A stretch of 64,000 nucleotides of DNA from Sphingomonas folli. Its GTDB lineage: Bacteria; Pseudomonadota; Alphaproteobacteria; Sphingomonadales; Sphingomonadaceae. The stretch spans positions 310,001 through 374,000 of the forward strand of contig NZ_JAHXZL010000002.1 in the NCBI RefSeq assembly GCF_019429525.1, written 5' to 3'. The notes under the pieces are model-generated. The model saw only the letters and a program-made list of their open reading frames with translations. It was not told the origin of the DNA and did not search any database. This document shows positions 27,757 through 36,352 of this stretch, one piece after another (positions within the stretch are counted from its first letter, which is position 1; every line of letters starts with the position of its first letter). The position numbers and the translations under genes are program-made.

Positions 27757-28302
27757 TCAGGCCGCGACCTGGAGGACGTCGTCGCCCTTGTTCCAGTTGC
27801 ACGGGCACAGCTCGTCGGTCTGCAGCGCGTCGAGCACGCGCAGCGTCTCGGCCGGGTTGCGGCCGACGTTGAGGCCGTTGACCTGCACCGCCTGGATCAC
27901 ATTGTCCGGATCGACGATGAAGGTGGCGCGGAACGCGACATGCTCGTCCCTGTCGAGGATGCCGAGCGCGTCGGCCAGCTTGGCGCCGTTGTCCGCCAGC
28001 CAGGGGAAGTCGGCCGCGGCAAGGTCCGGATCCGACTTGCGCCACGCCAGGTGGACGTGCGCGGTGTCGGTCGAGGCGCCGATCAGCACCGCGTCGCGGT
28101 CCTCGAAGTCGCCCTTGATCTGGCTGTAGCCGACGATCTCGGTCGGGCACACGAAGGTGAAGTCCTTCGGCCAGTAGAACAGCACCTTCCACTTGCCGGG
28201 GTAGGCGGTGGTGAGGTCGAGCGTCTCGCCGGCGGGGAGCGCGCCGGTGCCCTGCTGGACGGGGACGGTGATGGCGGGGAACTGGTCGCCGATGGTCAGC
28301 AT
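27757..28302 (-). CDS. ahpC: peroxiredoxin AhpC
   Basis: 181 aa from the ATG at 28302, preceded by an AGGAGGC ribosome-binding site. Peroxidatic cysteine in FTFVCPTEI (about residue 50), resolving cysteine region DELCPCNWNKGD. The DFTFVCPTE context with a short C-terminus is the AhpE/AhpC branch that works with AhpD rather than AhpF. Divergent from oxyR across an intergenic region with a duplicated operator-like element. Confidence 0.94.
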   Translation of the reverse strand: MLTIGDQFPAITVPVQQGTGALPAGETLDLTTAYPGKWKVLFYWPKDFTFVCPTEIVGYSQIKGDFEDRDAVLIGASTDTAHVHLAWRKSDPDLAAADFPWLADNGAKLADALGILDRDEHVAFRATFIVDPDNVIQAVQVNGLNVGRNPAETLRVLDALQTDELCPCNWNKGDDVLQVAA

Positions 28303-28391
28303 GGAAGCCTCCTGATGGAATATGGGCTTCAGCCATCCTCTCGGGGGCGGGCGGTGGACCGCCTCTCTTGCGGCGGCACTAAAAGGGTTCG

Positions 28392-28434
28392 CTTGATCGA
28401 TCAAGTCGGTTATTGCTTCGACCTTGATCGATAG
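28392..28434. promoter_or_regulatory. duplicated OxyR-type operator between ahpC and oxyR
   Basis: A perfect 14-bp palindrome CTTGATCGATCAAG (28392-28405) and a second copy of its first ten bases, CTTGATCGAT followed by AG (28423-28434), exactly 31 bp apart. That is about three helical turns, so both lie on the same DNA face. It is 10-52 bp before oxyR and 90-132 bp before ahpC. The size suits a LysR-type tetramer such as OxyR. The sequence itself is not the E. coli OxyR consensus, so the assignment is from position. Confidence 0.65.
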
Positions 28435-28443
28435 AGGCGATAA

Positions 28444-29346
28444 ATGGCGGCGATCTACCTACCCACGCTGAAGCAGCTGCAATATCTCGTGGCGCTCAAG
28501 GACCACGGCCATTTCGGCCGCGCCGCGGAGGCGTGTTTCGTGACCCAGTCGACGCTGTCGGCGGGGCTGCGCGAGCTGGAGACGCTGATCGGCGTGACGC
28601 TGGTCGAGCGCACCCGCCGCGTGGTCCGCTTCACCCCGCTGGGCGAGCAGATCGCGACCAAGGCGCGCACCGTGCTGCGCGAGGCGGAGGAGCTGGGCGA
28701 CATGGCGCGCGCCGCCGGGCGGCCGCTGTCCGGCGAGATGCGGATGAGCGTGATCCCGACGATCGCGCCCTTCCTGCTCCCGCGCGTGCTGCCGCGGCTC
28801 CGCCGCGACTATCCCGATCTCAAGCTGTTCCTCCGCGAGGAGCCGAGCGGCCCGGCGTGCGAGGCGCTCCACAACGGCCGCACCGACTGCGTGCTGCTGG
28901 CCCTGCCCTACGCGTGCGGCGAGGTGACGACGCTGCCGCTGTTCGACGACCATCTGTTCCTCGCGTTCCCGGAGGGCGAGATGCCCGCCACGCGCGCGGC
29001 GGTGAGCCCGGCCGAGATCGACGAGACGCGGCTGCTCCTGCTCGAGGACGGCCACTGCCTCAAGGACCACGCGCTGGCGGCGTGCAACCGCGCCGAGCTG
29101 CGCGCCGAGGCGACGATGCTGGGCACCTCGCTGCACACGATGGTGCAGATGGTCGACAACGGCCTGGGCGTGACGATGCTGCCCAAGATCGCGCTCGACG
29201 CGGGCATCCTGGACCATACCAACGTCGCCGCGCGCCCGCTCGACGCGGCTTATCCGGTGCGGACGCTGGCCCTGGTCTGGCGCCGCGCCTCGCCGCGCGA
29301 GCGCGATTTCCAGCTGCTCGGCGAGGTGCTCAAGGCGGCGGGGTGA
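28444..29346 (+). CDS. oxyR: hydrogen peroxide sensor OxyR (LysR family)
   Basis: 300 aa. The N-terminal LysR helix-turn-helix is LKQLQYLVALKDHGHFGRAAEACFVTQSTLSAGLRELE. The redox pair is in LLLLEDGHCLKDHALAACNR, matching the OxyR GHCLxxxxLxxC context (Cys199 and Cys208 of the E. coli protein). GTSLHTMVQMVDNGLGVTMLP is also OxyR-like. Divergent from ahpC-ahpD, which are its expected targets. Confidence 0.94.
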   Translation: MAAIYLPTLKQLQYLVALKDHGHFGRAAEACFVTQSTLSAGLRELETLIGVTLVERTRRVVRFTPLGEQIATKARTVLREAEELGDMARAAGRPLSGEMRMSVIPTIAPFLLPRVLPRLRRDYPDLKLFLREEPSGPACEALHNGRTDCVLLALPYACGEVTTLPLFDDHLFLAFPEGEMPATRAAVSPAEIDETRLLLLEDGHCLKDHALAACNRAELRAEATMLGTSLHTMVQMVDNGLGVTMLPKIALDAGILDHTNVAARPLDAAYPVRTLALVWRRASPRERDFQLLGEVLKAAG

Positions 29347-29377
29347 GCGGCGGCGGGGGGGCACACGCCCTCGCCCG

Positions 29378-29473
29378 CGTCATCCTGAGCTTGTCTCAGG
29401 ATTCACCGTTCGGCGAACGCTTCGGCTGCTGGGTGTGCGGCACAGTGTATCCTGAAACGCATCCAGGATGACG
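29378..29473. repeat. paired palindromic repeat, type 1 (REPIN-like)
   Basis: The left half is the same unit as at 10302 (CGTCATCCTGAG...CTCAGGAT). The right half, CCTGAAACGCATCCAGGATGACG, is its inverted partner about 65 bp away. Located between oxyR and tonB. Confidence 0.8.
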
Positions 29474-29635
29474 CCGCGCGGAGGGGGCGGCGGCCCGCCT
29501 GTCCCACTTCACGACCATAACGGGGCGAACCCCGGCTTGACCGCCCAGCGGCCGGGGCGCAGCCTCCTCGGTCCGGAGCTCGCCGATGGTCGGGCAAGAT
29601 CGCCGCCACGGCACTCCAGGATGGAGGGTTGTCGC

Positions 29636-30307
29636 ATGGCTTATGCAGACCGGGTCCCGAGTTCGAGACGCCTCACCACCTTTGCCGCGGTCGCCGCGAT
29701 CCATGGCCTGATCGGCTATGTGTTCGTCAGCGGCATGGCGGCGAGCTTCGTGACGAGCGTGACCACCGAGCTGATCACGCACAACGTGCCGCTCGATACC
29801 CCGCCCCCGCCCGATCCCGCGCCGCAGCCCAAGCAGATGGCGCCGAAGCTACAGCCGACCGAGACGGTGGTCACACCCGAGCCGATCGTGCCGATCACGG
29901 CAGACAAGCCCTTCACGGTCGAGCCCGCCCCGCCGATCATCCCGATCACGCCCGCGACCGGCGGCGGGAGCGGCATCGTGGAGATCACCCCGCCCCCGCC
30001 GCCGCTGAGCAAGGCGGTCGGCGTGCGCGCGCGCGGCGACCGCAACGCCTGGATCACCACCGAGGACTATCCGCCCTCGTCGATCCGCGCGGGCGAGCAG
30101 GGCGTGGTCGCGATCGCGCTCCAGGTCGACGCCACCGGCAAGGTCAGCGACTGCAGCGTCACCGCGTCGAGCGGCCATGTCGCGCTCGACCAGGCGACGT
30201 GCCGGCTCTACCAGCGCCGCGGTCGCTTCACCGCCGCGCTCGACGACGCGGGGACGCCCGTCGCGGCGACCTACGTCGATCGCGTCCGCTGGGTGCTGCC
30301 CCGCTGA
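29636..30307 (+). CDS. TonB-family energy transducer
   Basis: 223 aa from the ATG at 29636. An N-terminal anchor (about residues 13-38: TTFAAVAAIHGLIGYVF), then a proline-rich periplasmic spacer (PPPPDPAPQPKQMAPKLQP and PPIIPITPATGGG), and a C-terminal TonB domain (EDYPPSSIRAGEQGVVAIALQVDATGKVSDCSV...LDQATCRLYQRRGRF) with two cysteines. It transmits proton-motive energy to TonB-dependent receptors. No exbB/exbD is adjacent, so it is one of the accessory TonBs common in Sphingomonas. Confidence 0.88.
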   Translation: MAYADRVPSSRRLTTFAAVAAIHGLIGYVFVSGMAASFVTSVTTELITHNVPLDTPPPPDPAPQPKQMAPKLQPTETVVTPEPIVPITADKPFTVEPAPPIIPITPATGGGSGIVEITPPPPPLSKAVGVRARGDRNAWITTEDYPPSSIRAGEQGVVAIALQVDATGKVSDCSVTASSGHVALDQATCRLYQRRGRFTAALDDAGTPVAATYVDRVRWVLPR

Positions 30308-30333
30308 GGCGGGCGAACGAGCCTCACAAGACT

Positions 30334-30424
30334 GTTCCCCGGCGCAGGCCGGGGTCCAGTTGGGACGGCGCACATGGGTCTTCACCGGCGTCACCCGACC
30401 GGGCTCCGGCCTTCACCGGGGAAC
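30334..30424. repeat. paired palindromic repeat, type 3 (CCCCGGC)
   Basis: GTTCCCCGGC-GCAG-GCCGGGGTCCA on the left, and an inverted, degraded partner ending CACCGGGGAAC on the right. Same type as 39716 and 40377. Lies between the convergent tonB and moaE. Confidence 0.75.
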
Positions 30425-30442
30425 GGCAGCGGGCGATCGCGT

Positions 30443-30874
30443 CTACTGCCAGCGTGCCGCCGCCGCGTCGTCGCCGTCGCGCGCCTCGACCCAGCGCGCC
30501 GCGCCGCCGACCGTCTCGCGCTTCCAGAACGGCGCGTCGGTCTTGAGCCGGTCGATCAGATAGGCGCAGGCCTCGAGCGCCGCGCCGCGGTGCGGCGCGC
30601 AGGTCCCGACGAACACGATCCGCTCGCCCGGTGCCATCGGCCCGACCCGGTGGACGATCGTCGCCGCGGTGAGCGACCAGCGCGCGCGCGCGGCCTCCGC
30701 CAGCCGGACCAGCGCGGCCTCGGTCGCGCCCGGGTAATGCTCCAGCTCCAGCGTCGCGACGCCGTCGTCGCCGCGCACCAGGCCGGTGAAGCTCGCCACC
30801 GCGCCGTCGCGCTCGATCGCCGCGAGCTCGGCCGCGACGTCGATCGCGACGGGCGAGACCAGCACGCGGATCAC
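30443..30874 (-). CDS. moaE: molybdopterin synthase catalytic subunit MoaE
   Basis: 143 aa, GTG start overlapping the moaD stop (GTGA). FTGLVRGDDGVATLELEHYPG, IVHRVGPMAPGERIVFVGTCAPHRGAALEACAYLIDRLKTDAPFWKRE holds the conserved catalytic lysines and arginines of MoaE. It accepts sulfur from the MoaD C-terminal thiocarboxylate to convert cPMP into molybdopterin. Last gene of pgsA-moaD-moaE. Confidence 0.95.
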   Translation of the reverse strand: MIRVLVSPVAIDVAAELAAIERDGAVASFTGLVRGDDGVATLELEHYPGATEAALVRLAEAARARWSLTAATIVHRVGPMAPGERIVFVGTCAPHRGAALEACAYLIDRLKTDAPFWKRETVGGAARWVEARDGDDAAAARWQ

Positions 30875-31122
30875 CCGCCCGTCACCGGCGGGAAGATCGC
30901 CACCTCGCGCGCGCCCGCCAGCGGCGCCTCAAGCGGCACGAACACCTGGTCCACCGCGGCACGCAGCCGCGCCGGCTCGGCGAAAGCGGCGGCGTGGCGC
31001 TCGCTCGCGGCGGCGAGCCACGCGACCAGATCGGCCACCGTCGTCACCTCCGGAGGCGGCGTCACCTCCTCCTCACCGACGCCGACCCGCTCGCGCACCC
31101 AGGCGAAATACAGCAGCCGCAC
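30871..31122 (-). CDS. moaD: molybdopterin synthase sulfur-carrier subunit MoaD
   Basis: 83 aa from the GTG at 31122, 5 bp after the pgsA stop. Ubiquitin-like fold with LLYFAWVRERVGVGEEEV at the N-terminus and the terminal FPPVTGG, whose last glycine is adenylated and thiocarboxylated. Overlaps moaE. The link to pgsA seems positional, not functional. Confidence 0.93.
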   Translation of the reverse strand: MRLLYFAWVRERVGVGEEEVTPPPEVTTVADLVAWLAAASERHAAAFAEPARLRAAVDQVFVPLEAPLAGAREVAIFPPVTGG

Positions 31123-31127
31123 CGCGC

Positions 31128-31694
31128 TCAGTCCATGTGCCGCAGGCCGACGCGGAGATAGTCCCACCCCGTCACGATCGTCAGCGCCGCCGCGCCCCAC
31201 AGGCTGGCGAGACCGACCTGGTGGACCCACACCGCCGCGGGCACCGCGCCCGACAGGATCAAGGCGCCCAGCGACACCAGCTGGAGCGTCGTCTTCCATT
31301 TGGCCAGGCGCGACACGGGCAGTGACACCTGCAGCCCGGCGAGGAACTCGCGCAGCCCGCTCACCGCGATCTCGCGCAGCAGGATTACCAGCGCGGCGAT
31401 GATATGCACCCCGGTGATCACCGCGACGTCGTCGTGGCGCGTGCCCACCAGCATGAGGATCACCGCCGCGACCATGATCTTGTCCGCGATGGGATCGAGG
31501 AAGACGCCCAGTTTCGAGACGGTGCCCTGCGCGCGCGCCAGGTAGCCGTCGAAATAGTCGGTGATGCCCATGAGGCAGTAGAGGCAGAAGGCGATCGCGA
31601 AACCGGCCTGCCAGCTCGGCCACCACAGGAAGGCGACCAGCAGCGGCACCATGACGATCCGCGACAGGGTCAGGAGGTTGGGCAGCGACAGCAT
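31128..31694 (-). CDS. pgsA: CDP-diacylglycerol--glycerol-3-phosphate 3-phosphatidyltransferase
   Basis: 188 aa from the ATG at 31694. The CDP-alcohol phosphotransferase signature reads DYFDGYLARAQGTVSKLGVFLDPIADK, containing the D-G-x2-A-R-x8-G-x3-D-x3-D metal-binding pattern. Four to five membrane segments. The N-terminal SLPNLLTLSRIVMVPLLVAF is typical of PgsA. It makes phosphatidylglycerophosphate for phosphatidylglycerol and cardiolipin. Divergent from an LplT-like lysophospholipid transporter, and a cardiolipin-synthase-like gene occurs at 62381. Confidence 0.94.
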   Translation of the reverse strand: MLSLPNLLTLSRIVMVPLLVAFLWWPSWQAGFAIAFCLYCLMGITDYFDGYLARAQGTVSKLGVFLDPIADKIMVAAVILMLVGTRHDDVAVITGVHIIAALVILLREIAVSGLREFLAGLQVSLPVSRLAKWKTTLQLVSLGALILSGAVPAAVWVHQVGLASLWGAAALTIVTGWDYLRVGLRHMD

Positions 31695-31824
31695 CGCCCG
31701 CCGACGTGGACCGCGCACGCCCGCGGCGCAACCCGCGCCCGCGAAAAACAGCGTTTGGAACGCGCGCGCCCAGGGGCTATGGCCGCGACAAGTACCAACT
31801 ATCCGAAGGGCACGGGCCCGCGTC

Positions 31825-33120
31825 ATGATCAATGCCCTCGGGCTGCTCAAGCGGCGGCGCTTCCTGCCGCTGTTCACCACCCAATTCCTCGGCGCCTTCA
31901 ACGACAATCTGTTCAAGACCTCGATGGTGCTGTTCGCCACCTATGAGATCTTCGCCGACGAGACGCAGGAGAGCTTCTTCAACGCGCTCAGCGCGGCGCT
32001 CTTCATCCTGCCCTTCTTCCTCCTCTCGGCGCTGGCGGGGCAACTCGCCGACACGATGGACAAGGCGCGCATCATCCGCATCGTTAAGACGGTGGAGATC
32101 GCGATCATGGCGGTCGGCACCGCCGGGCTGATGCTGGCGCGCACCGGCGCGGTGACGCTGCCGCTGGTGCTGATGCTCGCCGCGGTGACAGGGCTGGGCG
32201 TCCACTCGACCTTCTTCGGGCCGATCAAATATGCCATCCTGCCGCAGCATCTCGACGAGGACGACGTGCTCGGCGGCACCGGCCTGGTCGAGGCCGGCAC
32301 CTACCTCTCGATCCTGCTCGGCACGATCGTGGCGGGCTTCGTCTATCGCTCGACCACGCTGGTGGCGGCGCTGACGATCGCGGTCGCGCTGCTCGGCTGG
32401 GCCACCGCGCGCGCGGTGCCGCCGGCGCCGCGGCTCGGGCCGAAGCTGGCGGTCGACCTCAACCCGTTCCGCGCCTCGTGGCGGCTGATCGCGGGGACGA
32501 TGCACATCCCGCGGCTGTTCCTGGCGATCTGCGCGATCAGCTTCTTCTGGACGATCGGCTCGGTGCTGATCATCGTCTTCCCGCCGCTGGTGAAGAACGT
32601 GCTGACCGCGGACGCGAGCGTCGCCAGCCTGGTGCTGGCGGTCTTCTCGGTCGGCGTCGCGATCGGCTCGGTGGTGATCAACCTGCTGCTGCGCGGCCAG
32701 ATCTCGGCGCGCTTCTCGCCCGCGTCGGTGATCGCGATGGGCCTGGCGGTGCTCGGCTTCTGGTGGGTCGTCGGGCTGTGGACACCGGCGCCGCGCGGGC
32801 ATCTGTTCGACATGACCGGCTTCCTGCACCAGCCGCACGCCGCGCTCGTGCTGCTGGCGCTGCTCGGCGTCGCGATCTTCGGCGGCATGTTCGTGGTGCC
32901 GCTCTACGCCTTCCTGACGACCACCGTGACCAAGGACCATACGGCGCGCACCGTGGCGGCGAACAACGTCGTCAACGCCGGCGCGATGACGATCGGTTCG
33001 GTGGTGGTCGCCGCGATCACCGCGCTGGGCGTGACGCCGTCGCAGCTGCTGCTGGTGGTGGTGGGCATGTGCGTCGTCTCCGCCTGGATCGCGCAGCGGC
33101 TTCACCGCGCCTGCGACTGA
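31825..33120 (+). CDS. MFS transporter, LplT-like (lysophospholipid flippase type)
   Basis: 431 aa from the ATG at 31825, twelve membrane segments. FLPLFTTQFLGAFNDNLFKTSMVLFATYE near the N-terminus and FFGPIKYAILPQHL are signatures of the LplT/AAS-transporter branch of the major facilitator family. In many alphaproteobacteria this domain is fused to a 2-acyl-GPE acyltransferase and acyl-ACP synthetase; here only the transporter is present, as in enteric LplT. Divergent from pgsA, which fits a lipid role. Confidence 0.85.
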   Translation: MINALGLLKRRRFLPLFTTQFLGAFNDNLFKTSMVLFATYEIFADETQESFFNALSAALFILPFFLLSALAGQLADTMDKARIIRIVKTVEIAIMAVGTAGLMLARTGAVTLPLVLMLAAVTGLGVHSTFFGPIKYAILPQHLDEDDVLGGTGLVEAGTYLSILLGTIVAGFVYRSTTLVAALTIAVALLGWATARAVPPAPRLGPKLAVDLNPFRASWRLIAGTMHIPRLFLAICAISFFWTIGSVLIIVFPPLVKNVLTADASVASLVLAVFSVGVAIGSVVINLLLRGQISARFSPASVIAMGLAVLGFWWVVGLWTPAPRGHLFDMTGFLHQPHAALVLLALLGVAIFGGMFVVPLYAFLTTTVTKDHTARTVAANNVVNAGAMTIGSVVVAAITALGVTPSQLLLVVVGMCVVSAWIAQRLHRACD

Positions 33121-33594
33121 GGCGGCGCCGCCGTGGCTCGACCGTCGCGCAGGTTGCGAGGCGGCGCGCGGTTCGCCTCGCAGCACCCTGTCCTCGTTCG
33201 AGAAATTCCGTACGAGGGCCGGCGCGGCCCGGTGTCGTCGATCGCGCGAATGTTGCGAATGTTGAGTCGCTGGCGGGGATCGCGCCAACGTTGAGTCGCC
33301 CGCGGCCGAAGGGGACCGTCACCGGCGTGAGTCGTCGCGCACGACCGCAAGCGATGAGAAAGAGCGCGGCTGCGTGACGTGGCAGAGCGCGCGCGTGTAG
33401 GACAGCGCGTGATCGAGCGCGGGCTCGGCTCGCGGGCCGCGCGACGCAGCCCCGGCTTGGCCGTCAACCCTGAGAAGAGTTCAGGATGGCGCCGAGGGCA
33501 TGCGGCCAATCGCCCACCGCCGAGCTCCCCCGTGGCGACCGCGACAGGCGAGACGCGCCATATCGCGCCACGAGGCGTCGCCCGTACGTCGCGT
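33121..33594. other. 474-bp non-coding region with short direct repeats
   Basis: No convincing reading frame. It holds two copies of GTTGAGTCGC (about 33261 and 33290, 29 bp apart), two adjacent GAATGTTG copies (33248 and 33257), and a decayed CCTGAG-type repeat near 33469-33487. No tRNA or known RNA motif was recognised. Confidence 0.45.
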
Positions 33595-33768
33595 TCAGGC
33601 GATCAGCGTGTAGAAACAGGTGAAGAAGGCGGAGAAGCTCAGCAGGAACAGCTTCGCGTCCTCGCGGCCGCGCGCGCTGGCGGCGGCGACGAGCGGCGGG
33701 GGCGGCGGCAGCAGCCGGCGGAAGGGGTGGCGAGCGCCTTCATTGGTGAGGACGAGTCTGCGTTCCAT
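33595..33768 (-). CDS. 57-aa small protein, sphingomonad type, unknown function
   Basis: Starts MERRLVLTNEGARHPFRRLL, then a run of five prolines, a charged linker (ARGREDAK) and a hydrophobic C-terminus LFLLSFSAFFTCFYTLIA that could be a single membrane-anchoring tail. The composition changes sharply between the basic N-terminus and the hydrophobic tail, and codon use (G/C third positions) is that of a real gene. It is transcribed alone, divergent from the gamma-carbonic-anhydrase gene with 95 bp between starts. I believe similar short proteins occur in other Sphingomonadales, but I cannot name a function. Confidence 0.7.
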   Translation of the reverse strand: MERRLVLTNEGARHPFRRLLPPPPPLVAAASARGREDAKLFLLSFSAFFTCFYTLIA

Positions 33769-33863
33769 GACTATGCTTTAACGCGATATTTACGTTTGAG
33801 ACCACGACCCTCGTGCCGCGCGCGCTTCCCGCCGCGGGACAGCGGCGACAGGAGAGACGAACG

Positions 33864-34388
33864 ATGCCGCTCTACGCCTTCAAGGGACAGCGGCCGACGC
33901 TCGCCGCAGGCGCCTGGGTGGCGCCCAGTGCCGACGTGATCGGCGCGGTGCGGCTGGGCGAGGACGTCGGCGTCTGGTTCGGCGCGACAGTCCGCGGCGA
34001 CAACACCGACATCGTCGTGGGGGCGCGGAGCAACGTGCAGGAGGGCTGCACGCTCCACTCCGATCCCGGCGCGCCGCTGATCGTCGGCGCCGACTGCACG
34101 ATCGGCCATCGCGCGATCCTGCACGGTTGCACGCTGGGGGACCGCGTGCTGATCGGCATGGGCGCGATCGTGCTCAACCGCGCCGCGATCGGCGACGACT
34201 GCCTCGTCGGCGCGGGCGCGCTGGTGACCGAGGGCAAGATCTTCCCGCCGCGCAGCCTCATCATCGGCAGCCCGGCGCGCGCGGTGCGCGCCCTCGACGA
34301 CGCCGCGGTGGCGGCGCTGCGCCTCTCGGCGGCGCATTATGTCGAGAACGCGCGCGCCGCCGCGGCGACGCTGGAGCGATTGGATTAG
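33864..34388 (+). CDS. gamma-class carbonic anhydrase-like hexapeptide protein
   Basis: 174 aa from the ATG at 33864 with AGGAGAGA upstream. Left-handed beta-helix: SADVIGAVRLGEDVGVWFGATVRGDNTDIVVGARSNVQEGCTLHSDPG, then IGHRAILHGCTLGDRVLIGMGAIVLNRA. The histidines in TLHSD, GHRAILHG are in the metal-ligand positions of gamma carbonic anhydrases (YrdA/PaaY/CaiE group). Activity on bicarbonate is not certain for this subgroup. Confidence 0.88.
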   Translation: MPLYAFKGQRPTLAAGAWVAPSADVIGAVRLGEDVGVWFGATVRGDNTDIVVGARSNVQEGCTLHSDPGAPLIVGADCTIGHRAILHGCTLGDRVLIGMGAIVLNRAAIGDDCLVGAGALVTEGKIFPPRSLIIGSPARAVRALDDAAVAALRLSAAHYVENARAAAATLERLD

Positions 34389-34671
34389 AGGTAACCTGGC
34401 CGGCTTGTCCTCACCATCCGCCCGCACGCCCCTCGGCGACAGCGTCCCCGACGCTCGCCGTCGGACTGCTTTCCCGCGACCGCGCGAACCCAGGGCCGGG
34501 CAGAACGGCGGCGCGCGACGCTCGGGGCTGCTGGACGCCCGCGCGCGCGGGAGCACGACGCGCGCTCGCGGCGCGATCCTCCCGGCGGCGGAGGATGGCC
34601 GACGCGAGCGCGGCGGAGTTGACGCGGCGTCAGCCTTGCCAGCGCCGGGCGGCCTCCACATAACCGCGACC

Positions 34672-35643
34672 ATGTCGATCCCGCCGCTCCTGTCCCGCCT
34701 CCGGCTGCCGATCATCGGCTCGCCGATGTTCATCATATCGGGTCCGGAGCTGGTGATCGCGCAGTGCAAGGCGGGAATCGTCGGTTCCTTCCCCGCGCTC
34801 AACGCGCGACCCGAGTCGCTGCTCGACGAGTGGCTGCATCGCATCACCGAGGAGCTGGCGGCGCACGATCGCGCGCACCCCGAGCACCCGGCGGCGCCGT
34901 TCGCGGTCAACCAGATCGTCCATCGCTCCAACGACCGGCTCGAGCGCGACCTCGCCGCCTGCGCCAAGTGGAAGGTGCCGATCACGATCACCTCGCTCGG
35001 CGCGCGCGAGGACCTCAACCGGGCGGTCCACGCCTGGGGCGGGATCACGCTGCACGACGTCATCGACGACCGCTACGCGCGCAAGGCGATCGAGAAGGGC
35101 GCCGACGGGCTGATCGCCGTCGCCGCCGGCGCGGGCGGCCACGCGGGCAAGCTCTCGCCCTTCGCGCTGGTGCAGGAGATCCGCGCATGGTTCGACGGGC
35201 CGCTGGCGCTGTCAGGCGCGATCGCCACCGGCAGTGCGGTGCTGGCAGCGCAGGCGATGGGGGCGGACTTCGCCTATATCGGCTCGGCCTTCATCGCCAC
35301 CGCCGAGGCCAACGCCGACGCGCGCTACAAGCAGGGCATCGTCGACGGCGCGGCGGCGGACATCGTCTACACCGACCTCTTCACCGGGGTGCACGGCAAC
35401 TACCTGCGCGGCTCGATCGTAGCCGCGGGGCTCGACCCCGACGACCTGCCGCGCGGCGACTATCGCACGATGGACTTCGGCTCGGCCGCGGGCAGCGAGG
35501 GCGGCGCGAAGGCCAAGGCGTGGCGCGACATCTGGGGCTCGGGCCAGGGCATCGGCGCGGTCGACCGGGTCGAGCCGGTGGCCGAGCGGGTGGAGCGGAT
35601 CGCGCGCGACTATGCCGCGGCGCGCGCGCGGATCGGGGCGTGA
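34672..35643 (+). CDS. nitronate monooxygenase / NPD-family FMN enzyme
   Basis: 323 aa. TIM-barrel flavoenzyme: LPIIGSPMFIISGPELVIAQCKAGIVGSFPALNARP at the N-terminus, GADGLIAVAAGAGGHAGKLSPFALVQEIR (phosphate-binding glycine-rich loop) and AQAMGADFAYIGSAFIATAEA (FMN phosphate). Related to 2-nitropropane dioxygenases; many members have other substrates. I start at the ATG at 34672. The 283 bp upstream show no gene. Confidence 0.88.
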   Translation: MSIPPLLSRLRLPIIGSPMFIISGPELVIAQCKAGIVGSFPALNARPESLLDEWLHRITEELAAHDRAHPEHPAAPFAVNQIVHRSNDRLERDLAACAKWKVPITITSLGAREDLNRAVHAWGGITLHDVIDDRYARKAIEKGADGLIAVAAGAGGHAGKLSPFALVQEIRAWFDGPLALSGAIATGSAVLAAQAMGADFAYIGSAFIATAEANADARYKQGIVDGAAADIVYTDLFTGVHGNYLRGSIVAAGLDPDDLPRGDYRTMDFGSAAGSEGGAKAKAWRDIWGSGQGIGAVDRVEPVAERVERIARDYAAARARIGA

Positions 35644-35727
35644 GGGCAGCGTCGGGGTAGCGCGGGCGAGTATGCGAGTCACGGGTGCGCGTCGATGGTG
35701 CGAGAGGCCTGGCCGCATCCCTCTCGT

Positions 35728-35757
35728 CCGTCATCCCCGCGGAGGCGAGGATGACGG
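35728..35757. repeat. palindromic element, CCGTCATCC arms
   Basis: CCGTCATCC and GGATGACGG are perfect 9-bp arms around 12 bp. It lies between the convergent nitronate monooxygenase and DUF1465 genes and shares the GTCATCC/GGATGAC outer arms of the type 1 and 2 repeats. Confidence 0.7.
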
Positions 35758-35820
35758 CCGGGGAAAGGAGCCGTCACTACAAGAGCGGGATTGGCCCTCC
35801 GACGCTCTCGGAACGCGCCC

Positions 35821-36282
35821 TCAGAACGCCGTGGCGAGCCGGTCGAGCATCGAGCGCGCCGGGCTCGCCGCGGGCAGCTCCGCCAGCTGGGCGACGTCGA
35901 GCCGCGACACGCGACGGTGCAGGTCGCTGCTCGCCGCGATCATCGCGCGCGCGCGCTCGGGCAGCGACTCGACCTCGCCCAGCTCGGTCGCGGGCGCCGC
36001 GCCGAGCCGGCGCGCCGGGTCGATCGCCTGGCCCGGCGTCAGCTCGCCCGCGATCACCGCGCGCTGGGTGAGCAGCCAGGCGATCACGTGCATCAGCCGC
36101 GTCGTCACCTTGAGCGACTCGCAGCTGAACGTCACCCGCTCGATCGGGGTGAGCGACTCGCGCTCGGCGCGACCGCCCTCGTCGAAATAATGGCGCGCCT
36201 CGTCGGCGAGCACCATCGCCTCCATGTAGAAGGTGTCGATCAGCCGCCGCTGCATCCGCTCGGCGTCGAGTAGCTGTGCCAT
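35821..36282 (-). CDS. DUF1465 family protein
   Basis: 153 aa, helical. LIDTFYMEAMVLADEARHYFDEGG, then LTPIERVTFSCESLKVTTRLMHVIAWLLTQRAVIAGELTP, is the core of DUF1465, a conserved alphaproteobacterial family of unknown function. Close to a DUF465 gene upstream (71 bp), the two being on the same strand and common neighbours in Sphingomonadales. Confidence 0.88.
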   Translation of the reverse strand: MAQLLDAERMQRRLIDTFYMEAMVLADEARHYFDEGGRAERESLTPIERVTFSCESLKVTTRLMHVIAWLLTQRAVIAGELTPGQAIDPARRLGAAPATELGEVESLPERARAMIAASSDLHRRVSRLDVAQLAELPAASPARSMLDRLATAF

Positions 36283-36352
36283 GTGATTGATTCTGCCACG
36301 GACCGCCCGGCGCCGCCAAGCGCGTTGACCATCTTTCGCGCGGGCGATGCGC

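Noticed and set aside
33121..33594. Possible replication or DnaA-type direct-repeat site
   Set aside because: The two GTTGAGTCGC copies do not match a DnaA box and there is no AT-rich unwinding region or replication gene nearby.
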